Below, piece after piece: positions 21,573 through 31,599 of a stretch of 64,000 nucleotides of DNA. The first letter of the stretch is position 1. Each line of letters begins with the position of its first letter. The notes beneath the pieces are model-generated. The model was not told the DNA's origin. It made no database searches and saw nothing but the letters and a program-made list of their open reading frames with translations. Source of the stretch: Acephala macrosclerotiorum (Eukaryota; Ascomycota; Leotiomycetes; Helotiales; Mollisiaceae); contig MU119430.1 of NCBI GenBank assembly GCA_014904845.1, forward strand, positions 28,039 through 92,038, read 5' to 3'. The translations under genes were made by a program, and so were the position numbers.

Positions 21573-24148
21573 CTACCACCCAAACCCCATATTCACCTTC
21601 AACCTCGTCCAAAAGCTCTTTTGCTTCTTAGCCGGAGCATTGAGCGATTTAATGAACGCCTTGTTGCTCAACTTCCTGCCCATGAACTTCTCCAGTGCAT
21701 CCATAACGTTTTCTGAGCCGCCCTGCATCCGGAGGCTGAGGAAGAGTCTAAGTCTTTTGATTGGGTCGGACTTGTAGCTATCCCTTTCTGCGATGGATGA
21801 GAATCTATCGCGATGTTCGAGAAACATTCTTCGAAACCTGATGCCTTGCTTGCGGTTCAAGGGGTCTTTGGCGAAGTATTTCTCGAAAATATCGATGGAG
21901 TATACCTCGGAGCTGAGTACGTTAGCGCTTTCCTAATCACATATCATATGAAATATATCATTTCATAACGCCACTGTGAGGCAATACTTACAGCAAATAG
22001 CAGTAATAAGACGTTTGATACGTATTCAAGGCAGTCCAATTCAAGTATGAGTTATTGTGGTGCTTCGAATCGCCTGCACTGGAAATTCCAGTCCATTCCC
22101 TCAATATGTCCTGGCAGTCTTTGGCCAGATCCGCCTTTTCCAAATCTTTCTCTGAATAGCTGTGAACCATAAGGTCGAATTTTGACATCCAAAGGTCTTG
22201 TTGATACTCCCTTATTCGATTTGCGGGGCGGCGCTTGAAGGCTACTGCGTCGAGGGTGTCGAGAGGAGCTTCTATTGGTGGCCTATCTTTACCGGGATTG
22301 GAGCTTCTCCAAGCTCCGAGGTAAGCTGGATTGAGGTAAGTGTAGTGGGATGAAAGTTTTTGTAGTATTCTTGGATCGCCAACCCAGTGCTCACAGAGGG
22401 TACTAGGTATCTCGATAGCATCCCATGGCACACCCGAGATGGTGCCACGCACAAAATCGTGGATAGCATGACCCAGTCTTCGACAAATTAGCGCCCAGTC
22501 GTTAGTAAAGAGGCATAGCACCAAAAAAAAAGTAGTTAAAATGAAAAATTAGAATGAAAAGGTTGCCTACTCATGTGCTAGACTTTTGAGCTCCCCATGT
22601 GAGAGCATGGTCGGTAATTTGGAGGTTGCTTTTGAGAATCCTGCCGAGATCGAATAGCCTGGGACCTTGTTGGGATCCTTCTCTCCGTTCTTTGGGTCAC
22701 TTGTGGAGAACTAAGTCTGTTGTCAGCAAAGAAGCCCCATAGATGATAAGGTGCATGGACTTACAGCAGAAAACCATCCACAATTTGGAGTGTGAGCCTT
22801 GCCTGGCCGTTCTATAAGGTCTAGCACCAAAATGCCGAGATGCGCCTCTCCTGCTGCCGACCGACTAGTATCTTGGACATGGAGAGCGGGGAGCTTCTCT
22901 CTGTCTATTAGCGGCGCGCTACACTGTCCACTTGATAGGTAAGCCGAAATGATGGTGTTATACTGTTGCTGATCTGAGACTTCTGAAAAGCGAAGACCAA
23001 ACAGATGGCCGAAGAGATCAAGTAATCCGCGGACCGTTGAGTCCAATGGGAAATACTCATGAATTTTCTCCAGTTTACCGTCCCAAAGGTGCTTCTCTTT
23101 CTGCGTTTGAGGGTAATATGACACTTCACCCCAATGAAGTTTGCGACTTGGGTCGAACTCCTGAAAATCTTGGATAGTGTAGCGACCTTTCCAGATATCG
23201 TGGCGTAAACCAGCCATAGAAAAGGAAGAGTCCATATCTTTCATCTTCATTTCAAGCAAGTCTTCCATGTAAGATTCTATTTGAGGGGCGATTGCCTTTC
23301 TCAACCCCTCGAGGAAAGCCATAGCAGCCTTTCCATCCATCATCTTGAATTGGCTCTTGAAATCCAGATAGTTCTCGAACCCTCTCAACTTTGCAACCTC
23401 CGCACGTGTTAATACCATTTTCTTGAATGAGGGTGCGAGATGCTCGTTGGCATTTTCATCCCACTTCGTGAGCCGTTCTCTAATGTCCGAGCGCTCCGCA
23501 CGCGCAGTGACATTCCCGATCAAGCCATGTCGTCGCATCAAACCAACTCTGCCTTTATTATGATTCCTTACACGAGGATAAAGCCATTTAGTCATGCTGT
23601 CTGCCGACACTCCCTTGACCTCGTCATAGGTCAGCCATACCACGCTGTCTTCTGCTTTGACGGCATCGTAGTACTTGCGAGTCAAATCTCGAGCGTGCTG
23701 GCTTGCTTGTTGAAATTCTGACACGGCGGGAGAAGGCTGAGGAAGTTCCGTTGCTACTTTAGCGACGGATGAACCGATCAATTTCAATTTCGGCTTCGGC
23801 TTGTCGCTGATGTTCGTCTGTTTGCGCGCCTTTTCGGCCTTTGCCCCTTTGATAATAGCAAGTGTAATTCGTGGTTCTGATGCACGTAAGATAGCGGTAG
23901 TACCAAAGGTTCTACGTAATGAGCCATCGACTGACGGTCGGACAGGGAATGGTCGAATTTGAGTACTGATCACCTGACATTCAGGCTTGCGGTCCTCAAC
24001 GTGGTAGCCGCGGCGATGCGTCAATCGACGACCGCCGTTGTAGCGTTGCCTCGTGAGACGAAGGGCATTTACATGAAGGTCAGCAGAAGTGATTCAATGG
24101 GCGCCAATGAACGAACCCATTCCACCGCCGCCGGACGAGCAGCGACAT
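21573..24148 (-). CDS. M3-family metallopeptidase (thimet oligopeptidase / intermediate-peptidase type), probably mitochondrial
   Basis: Minus strand. The main exon (from about 24085 to 22749) ends at SAAGEAHLGILVLDLIERPG and CGWFSA. The following exon begins FSTSDPKNGEKDPNKVPGYS and runs to LSHGELKSLAHE. An intron then splits the zinc site: CAT GA | A CTG GGT CAT restores HELGH, followed by AIHDFVRGTISGVPWDAIEI. Later exons hold LCEHWVGDPRILQKLSSHY, YQTSYYCYLLANVLSSEVYS, and a C-terminus ending KVNMGFGW at 21573. The proposed start (ATG 24148, MSLLVRRRWNG) needs a 5' intron with a CTGAC branch site; the result is a basic, Arg-rich leader that looks like a mitochondrial presequence. The start is inference; the rest is read directly. 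Family members cut short peptides. Confidence 0.85.
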
Positions 24149-24679
24149 GGTGACTGGAGCCCCAACGGGAAGCTGCATGCATGGCTTGAGAGCGTTGATA
24201 TCGAGTCGAGGAGCGTCGAATTGGCTCGCAAATAGGTGGAGACACTTCGAGGGGGGATTGATGCCTCGAAGGTTCGTAAGTCGGACCTTTTCAAGGCGTT
24301 TCTGGAGATGGAGTGATGGTTTGTGAAGATTTAGACGTTCCATGTTGTGCAACCAATCTCCCACGTGATGATACACGCCACCAACATTGAAGCCCCTTGC
24401 AGCTGCTTTCGCCCCCTTTTTGGGCCCCACCATGTTCACGTGTTATTTTACCTTCAAGATTCTCCAATATTCGCCTCTCATTGTTTAAAAAACTGAGAGA
24501 CGTTACACCCCAAAATAGTGATACCCTTAGGACGTACATGCATCCACAGCGTGCTCGAAAATTCAATCTAATTAACCTATCACCTCCACCCCGGAGCCGT
24601 TAAAGTAGGTTTGATGCGCCTCAACTTTCCACTTCACACCAGCATTGTGCCTCTCCGGGATGTCAACAGCCATGACTTC
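24149..24679. other. Spacer; peptidase promoter side
   Basis: Frames on the minus strand continue upstream of the proposed peptidase start but carry no recognisable domain. Otherwise nothing seen. Confidence 0.4.
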
Positions 24680-25476
24680 CTACTCTTGGAAGTCAGCATT
24701 ATCATAATCCAGTAGAAATCTAGTCGGGCCATGCACCATCGCAACACCCGTCACCGGATCCTTCCCCACAACCCCCTCAACGTTGGAACAACAATCCCTT
24801 TCACGACCTTATGATCAAAACAATAATGCGCCGCAATACCATGCGAAACATCAGTCACATATTCCATCCTTCTGATCCACAACTTCTCACGATCAAAGTA
24901 GAACCTCTGTTTTCGAGTATGAGCAGCGTAGTTCGCTGGGAAGACAGCTTCTAGTACGCGCCAGGACTCGGGTTCGCCTTTGCTGTTCACGAAACCACGT
25001 TCAAAATGTTCTTCGATCTCGTGAGTCTCGAAACTGGGTTCCGCGAAGATGAATGGGTAGCCTGCGTAATTCCAGTCCGCGTAGCCAAAGAAGTAAGCCA
25101 GGTGAAGCTGATCCCATTTCGAGCCTCGATCATGACCATCGACAGCTGCTCGCGGTGAAGTGCGGCTCTGAATTTCGACACCAGAGGAATCTTGTGTCCA
25201 AACACGATTTGGTGTGAATACCCAAGTATCAGACGGACGTCTGAGGTCGAGTCTGGTGAGCTCCGTGCTAGGTATCGTGGTGCTGACTTTGACGTAGGGA
25301 TGGTAGTGGGCTGGGTATCCTTTCAGCGCGAGGAAGAATCCGGAAAAGTTGAGGTTGTAGGTCGTAGATTTGAATTTCTTCCAGGTAGAGATACTGCCGT
25401 GAGAAGCGATGACTTTGGGGGGAAGTGAAGTGCTCTGGAGTCGAAGTCAATCCTTGTGTGGAGGATAATTAGCCAT
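24680..25476 (-). pseudogene. Decayed conserved fungal protein of unknown function
   Basis: A single minus-strand frame starts at ATG 25476 (MANYPPHKD), meets TGA after nine codons, and continues in the same frame with LRLQSTSLPPKVIASHGSIS and TWKKFKSTTYNLNFSGFFLA. It stays open for about 230 codons, with GSKWDQLHLAYFFGYADWNY, PFIFAEPSFETHEIE, ESWRVLEAVFPANYAAHTRK and RMEYVTDVSHGIAAHYCFDH. I recognise this pattern from a widespread fungal family without known function. After KVVKGIVVPTLRG the frame slips by one base, and the expected end (GKDPVTGVAMVHGPTRFLLD, stop at 24680) is in another frame. One nonsense and one frameshift lesion argue for a pseudogene. The shift is next to a run of G and could be a sequencing error; the TGA is a base substitution. 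Confidence 0.6.
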
Positions 25477-25673
25477 AGGATTGAAGTCTTAAGCAGACGT
25501 TTTATTCTCAAGATATCTAAGCTCTTTTTATATCGCGGCCGCCTTTCTTACTTAGAGTCCTTTTACATTAGACGCTCTCTCGTTGAGAATACATCAAAAG
25601 AGAAAAATGTATCAATAGCGAAGTATAAAAGATTGCACGAATTTTTTTCCCACCGCCTTCCTTAGTGGGAAAC
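25477..25673. other. AT-rich spacer
   Basis: Short stretch between two decayed genes; nothing seen. Confidence 0.4.
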
Positions 25674-27072
25674 TTAGGGGGGGTGTTCCCGCGCTGCCCG
25701 GGGCGTCCCTAAAAGGGTCGGCTCCCGTCCAATGGTCCGAAGGGTCCTTGGATCGCGCTCCACGATAGCAGGGATATTTATGTCCGCACCAGTGGACAAG
25801 TTGTTCCAGTCTTCTGACTTCTGATTCAAAACAATCCTCAAGTTATCGTCTTTGTGAACAGGAAGTATTATGTCAGGTTGAATGGTATCGGCATGCGGCC
25901 AGCTTGGAAGCAGTGTCAATGAAGTGGTCTGAGGGCGAAGCGCCAATTGAGGCTGGAGTGTCCCATCTTCAGAGTTTTCCCAACGTCTAGCGCTGATTCC
26001 AGAATTGGTGTTAACGATTTGAGTCACTGTTGCTACACCTTCCGTGGTGACTAGTGCATCAGTCGTTCGTAAGATTCTCTCATTAGGATTGCCCGTCCAA
26101 TGGCATGTTATATCCATACTTTGGGTGGAGCTGAGCTGCTGTAGAAGGGAGTGTTTGTGGCCCATGGCACTGCTAACATCGAGGTCTTCTAACACCGCGT
26201 CCGTGGTTGGAGACTTCGATTGCAGATGGATGGGAGGTACCGGAGTCACAAGAGGAGCAATGCTCCTTTCGAGTGTGGTCACAAAGTATGTTCCACACGC
26301 CGAAAAGGTTAACTGCTCCACATGGGATTTTGCCTCCATTACCAAGGGACCTCTGTCATGCTCTGTCAAATGGTTAAGATTCAGCGAGGTATGATAGTAT
26401 GAGTTTGTGCTTACCATTCGTGTAATTCCACAAATATATATATTGGTTGGCAGAGATTGCTAGTAGTGGCAGCGACGGATGGAAGTCGACCTGGAACCTC
26501 TTCTTGTCTAAGGCGTACCCATTCCAGGAACTGTCGCTGTCAAGCTTTCTGAGGAATTTCCTAATCTGGCGCACCATTTTGATCTCAGGTATTGAGCTCG
26601 AACCCGAGGCAGACCGTAGTTCCAGAATAAGCAAATTGTTCGGTATGGAACGCACTTGGTCCACAAAGCAAATATGGCTTGTCTTTTGATCGAAGAATAT
26701 CCAGTACAGGTAGGTTTTCATACTTCTTTGACGTTCAGTGTAGTCGTCTATTCGAATGTATCTAGCAAAAATGTCTCCCTTTTCGAGTCTGCCCCTTACA
26801 GACTCCCAATAAGCTTCGTTGGTGCTGTTCAATTCAAGCGGTAGGAGAGTAGAGGTGTATCGGGAGGCAGAATCGCCTCGAGCTGGGGTCACCACATAGA
26901 GGTTCCGTAGGACAGTAAAATACTGAGTGTTAGGTGCGATGGCAAGTGGGAACTGGATATACCATTTTTCCTCTTTATCTTGCCAAAGACTTTGCCATAT
27001 CTGCAGCACCACCTCGTCGCGATCTAATGGAAATGTGATCGTATCTAGCGAGCTAGGTGTATTCACGAGATA

Positions 27073-27123
27073 AGTCAAACCCCCTAGAAGTGGGCCCCCC
27101 CCTGTTCTGGGCCACCTCGCTTA
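27073..27123 (+). repeat. Left terminal inverted repeat of the Fot1-like element
   Basis: 51 bases from AGTCAAACC to CCTCGCTTA, including a run of eight C. Confidence 0.9.
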
Positions 27124-27245
27124 GCACACCGCCACTACCCCACTACCCACTTTAACCTCGAATATTTTTATTATTCCTTAATAAAACTCTTCCAAATTTT
27201 GCAAGTCATTAGAGTCGATCATAAAGCTCTCATATACGGAAACTG

Positions 27246-28818
27246 ATGTCCAGTATGCACTTAAAAACGTGGCAAATAAGAAGTCCTTACGAAAATCCTC
27301 TCTCGACTGAAGTGTACCGAGGGGCACTCTTCAGCATAGAGTACTCGGCATTCTTCCTAAGAAAGAAGCCTATACGCATCTACAGAGGCTTGCCCCGATC
27401 CAGGAGCAACGTCTTACAGACTGAGTACTAGTTCAAGAAAGCCTAGAGTTCAATCCTATATATGCACAGATCAAAGCTTTTACTGACCGTATTTTGGCCT
27501 TTCGACGCGATGTTGCACTACTCGAAAAACGTTGAATAATTGAATTTCTTCGCCGGAATCCTGTTCTTAAGACCAAAAAGCAATTCAGAATCGATTCTGT
27601 GCGTATCAATAGTACTACATTTGATATTATTAAGACTTGATTTCAAAAATTGGAAATATTAGCGATCAAAACAATCAAAGTTGAAAACCGATGGAATATA
27701 GACGAAGCAGAGATCATAAAAAGCTAAAAAGAGAATGGATTAGTGATTGGAAGTGCTGAGAAACGTTTTATTCAAAAGAAACAACTAGGTTCTAAAGCTT
27801 GGATTTCATTTATTGAGTGCATTTCTTCGAGCGGCCGAGCCATTTTTTCGATCGTTATGTTCAAAAGAAAATCAGTCCAATAATAATGGTTTTTTATGGG
27901 ATTGAGAGAGTATAAAGACTAAAAGTTTACTGCAATCGATAATAGATAGACATCTGACGATATTGCTTTGAAGTGATTACAAACCGTCTTTATACTTCAG
28001 ACAGCACCACGTGACTTAAAAGAGCCTCGTCTACTCATATTAGATGGCCATGGGAGCCATGAGACAATAGAATTCATGTGAAAGTGCTTTTCGAACAATA
28101 TCTACTTGTTATTTTTATTACTGCACATTTCACATGTGTTTCAATCTTTGGATTTGTCTATTTTTTCTCCCTTTAAATCCGTTTACCGAAGGCGATTAAG
28201 TTCGCTGTCTCTTATCAACGACTCGACGCCTATAGAGAAGCAAAACTTCTTGAAATGTTATAAGCAGGCTCGAGTGGATGCTTTAACAAAAGGAAACTGT
28301 AAAGCGAGTTGAAAAGCCTCAGAGTTATAGCCACTGAACATCTCGAAGCCTCTTATAAACCGATTATTGCTTAAAAATAGTAATAAAGCGGCCGAGGAAT
28401 TTTTACAATCGTCAAGAAAGGATATAGTACTTGAATAGATTCAGGATTCATTATTTGAAATTTGGAAAACCCCTCAAAAAAGTGAAAATATTCGAGAATA
28501 ATCGAGGCAAATCACGAGACTTGAGTAAATCGATACAGCAATTGCTAGAGTGCTTTTTAGGAAAATAGCTAAAGACTTAAACGATAAGGACTTTGTTATT
28601 GCTAAGCAAGAGCGCAAGATCCAAACATTAAAAGCTAGAGTAGTCCAACTTGAGCCTAGAAAACGGCGGAAAGTAAGGACTAGTCCAAATTCCAAGTTCG
28701 CTGATATCGAGAAGATCTACAAAGCACAGATAGAAGCTGGAGACCGCCAAAATGTACCATTAGATTCCGATGATTTCTCTAGTATAGCCTCTACTTTATC
28801 TCATATATCTATTAATTG
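27246..28818 (+). pseudogene. Decayed pogo-type DDE transposase
   Basis: Recognisable blocks in order: an N-terminal DNA-binding remnant, FLRRNPVLKTKKQFRIDSVR, WNIDEAE (first catalytic Asp), EKRFIQKKQLGSKAWISFIE, LLILDGHGSHET-type block around 28043 (second Asp), and HISHVFQSLDLSIFSPFKSV (third region) at 28106-28312. A C-terminal charged segment runs to 28818. Many stops are of the TGG-to-TGA and CAA/CAG-to-TAA/TAG kind (for example near 27420, 27503, 27640 and 27723), the pattern left by RIP. It cannot make a functional transposase. Confidence 0.85.
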
Positions 28819-28858
28819 ATTAAAAAGTTATTCGCGGTCGAATTGGGTTGGTAGGAAT

Positions 28859-28909
28859 TAAGCGAGGTGGCCCAGAACAGGGGGGGGCCCACTTCTAGGG
28901 GGTTTGACT
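28859..28909 (-). repeat. Right terminal inverted repeat of the Fot1-like element
   Basis: 51 bases from TAAGCGAGG to GGTTTGACT; reverse complement of the left repeat with no mismatch found by eye. Confidence 0.9.
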
Positions 28910-30863
28910 TATCTCTCGTATTTTCCAGTCCACCCAGAGGAATACCGATATGTGTTGGCTAGAAAGATCACCGGACTTTTCCGTGAATTATAGAAATCAT
29001 CGAACTCTCTGGATAGTTTGTCAGATGCTTTAATTTTGATTAGTGGTTGAGCCTACCTTGATGGCCAGACGCCGAGAACGGCAACAAAATTTCCGTCAGA
29101 GCTAGTCCGAGACATCTTGACGAGCGGCTTTGCGCTTTGCTCGTCATCTGAGTTACCGGCAACTAGAGAGTGGACAGTGATGCCAGTATTTCGGGCCAGT
29201 AGTGAGCTCGGATTAAAAGCAGTCACTTCTTCCCATATGCAGCCAGGTCTCGAACGGAGTTGTTGGCCCCAAAATTCATGCATCTTTGACAGATCCTGAG
29301 AGAGTTGTACTGCCTCAGTCGCTATCGTGGACAGCTTCAACCCCTTCACCAACTCCTTGTTTGAGAGGACCTCTTGGCCCCATTGATTCAAATACTTTGT
29401 CTCTGAAGACTGTCCTAGCACATAGCAAGCTTCAATCCAGGCCATAAGGACAAGTGGTTGGTGGAGAAAGTTGGACATGACTTCCACTAGCCCATCCAGA
29501 GATGCGTGATTCAAGGTTATAGTGCCCCATTTGAATGATGGCAGTAGATGAGAAGACCATTCTGTGGCAGCATAGCCAACAAAAGGAAATGCTGATTCTA
29601 GATCCTTTTTATTGGGATCCAGGCCCAAATTTCCAGACAATGGCTGGGCTGGTAGACGATAAGTTATGTATCCCACGCAGCACTTGAGAATTTCGAAGTG
29701 AGACTCTGCTCTCGAAGCGATCAGTCGTTGAAGGGTGCTTGGTGGATGATTCCTCCCATAGGGTAAATCTCCATCTACCGAAAGAAAGTATTCTCGAACA
29801 GATGTATGGATTAGCTAAAATGGTCGCTCTTGTGTAGAGCATCCACGCACTGAGCTCCGCTCTACAAGGCCTGCGCAGGTAATGGTGATTGTGCTTTCGA
29901 AATCGTTGAACTTGTCTTCTGAATCGGACTTTGGACAATTCCGGCACAAGATCAAGGCTTGTTCTAGTTCTGAGGCGCTAAGTTCTCTTCGTGCATAAAG
30001 AAGCCACATAAACACGAGCCGGGCAAGGTCCGAGGATGCCCGATTACCGGACAGTATTAACCCGAGTATGTTGTTATACATTTGTTCAAGGCCATCTGGA
30101 AGATTGACTTCCATCAAAGCATCTTCGCGTTGGGCAACGGACAGAGCCGTCGAAGCGATATAAGTCGTGAATAATCGAGCCCACAGGAACATGCCATCAG
30201 CTCGTTTAACAAGTAGATCAATAATCTCTAGAGCCTTAGTTTTCTTAGAGAGAACTCGTCGCTCCATGAGGATAGTCAGATGATTTTCCAAATATAGCTT
30301 GATAGCTGATGCGTTTCGCCTTCCAACAGAGAGACGGCAGCCACTCTGGATTGTTTCAGCTATAAACCCACCGTAGGACGACTGAATAAAATTGCTCGAA
30401 AATCGTTGATCTCGGAAATTTTCAGCAATTTGAGGACTAAGGATTCGTGATCTTCGCACTCATCGAGACCATCCAGAACAAGGAAAGCCTTTCCAATCCG
30501 CTGACAACACAGAAGCAGAAGATCTTCCAGTTCTCTATTGGATGCTACGAGCTGGCCATCTGACAGACTTGTCATTGAGTATGAGAATTTGTCGAGAATA
30601 TCCTCATTGCCCCGCGTTCGTTGGAGAATCTGAGATAGAATAGATCTGTATGCCCCAAAGCTGTCCCTAGAATCTGGGGCACTGGAGTCGAAGAAGAAAT
30701 ACCAGACGGGCGGCCTATGGATAAAACGCAAATCGTCAATCGTGGGAGCAGCCATTACTAGGCTGCTCGCAAAAAAAACCATGCGGTGGGTCCAGGTGGA
30801 GTTTTTTTTTTTTAAGTCTCGCAAGCCATTGACGATCCATATCCGAAGAAAGCGGCATACCAA

Positions 30864-31187
30864 AGTCTCTTGAACCTTAGAGTATTGACTCCAACTGAAT
30901 CGAGAAGTTGGTAATGGGATTGATTGAACTACTCTTGAGAAGTACGGGTAGATAAAATTTGAGCCTTACGCTCGATATGTAATGTCCATATAGTTTAAGG
31001 ACATCACTTGAGACATGTCTTGAGCTCTCTCAAGGATAAATGCAAGATGATGATATGACAATTTTGTATACAACGTTGAATTGAGATCAGAAGAAAACAT
31101 GAGTCAGTCTTCGACGATGGGAATGATGGGGAATATGACAGGATAGTATCTGCGATGTCCACTGTCTTCCAGATCTAGCTATAACGA
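30864..31187. other. Degraded 5' flank of the NLR pseudogene
   Basis: No intact N-terminal domain is recognisable in any minus-strand frame. A T12 run lies at about 30811-30822 just inside the pseudogene. Nothing else seen. Confidence 0.35.
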
Positions 31188-31496
31188 CTAATCGAGATCA
31201 AACAACATCGCACGCCTCAAGTCTTTACCCCGCAAAACAGGTAGCTTTAGCAATTGAGACAACCTTTCTGCTGTTTCCAGAGGCAATATTGGATCAAGCC
31301 CAGATGATTCATCCTGTCCGAATGTGTCAATTTGAGTGATATATTCGATGGACTTGATGGTCTGGTTGATTGATTAAGGTGGTAAGATCTAGCTAGGTGC
31401 GGGGACATTATATCCATTGCAGTGCTTACTCAGCACTAAAACCACTCGAAAGTCTAACACGCCTTCTGCTGAGAAGCACTGTAGAGATATATCCAT
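31188..31496 (-). pseudogene. Short coding remnant of unknown type beside the AT block
   Basis: Minus strand: ATG at 31496 opens MDISLQCFSAEGVLDFRVVL. A possible intron (GTGCTG...CCAG) leads to TIKSIEYITQIDTFGQDESS, and the frame closes after LSQLLKLPVLRGKDLRRAML at 31188. The second part looks protein-like. I do not recognise a family. It could be a small intact gene of about 75 codons or the end of a larger gene cut away by the AT block. Confidence 0.3.
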
Positions 31497-31599
31497 TTTA
31501 ATGTTTAAAGTGATGTAAATAATCAATGTCTTCACGTGACCATCGCACTAACTATTATTGTGATCTATCGTCCCTTATCTCTTATTAATTGTAGCGTCG

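Larger units (their letters stand above)
27073..28909 (+). mobile_element. Fot1/pogo (Tc1/mariner superfamily) DNA transposon
   Basis: The element is 1,837 bases. It has 51-bp terminal inverted repeats (27073-27123 and 28859-28909) that I read as identical, beginning AGTCAAACCCCCTAGAAGTG. It is flanked by TA on each side (27071-27072 and 28910-28911), the target duplication of this superfamily. The plus strand carries a decayed DDE transposase. It lies inside the NLR gene. Confidence 0.92.
25674..30863 (-). pseudogene. NACHT-type NLR-like protein, split by a transposon and carrying further lesions
   Basis: Minus strand. The 5' part (30863-28912) includes a P-loop NTPase region with PVWYFFFDSSAPDSRDSFGA and the Walker-B-like AFLVLDGLDECEDHES. 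These are followed by a helical linker typical of fungal NLRs (KRADGMFLWARLFTTYIAS, LPDGLEQMYNNILGLIL, FMWLLYARRELSASELEQAL). A TAG at 29817-29819 interrupts ERPF*LIHTSVREYFLSVD. A later stretch reads ALLARNTG-type loop, VKMSRTSSDGNFVAVLGVWP. The Fot1-like element at 27073-28909 then splits the gene. The 3' part (27070-25674) resembles a beta-propeller sensor: LLAISANQYIYLWNYTNG, then VEQLTFSACGTYFVTT. The expected Walker A glycine-lysine loop upstream of 30800 is not recognisable. Family members act in non-self recognition and cell death. Clearly dead as drawn. Confidence 0.8.
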
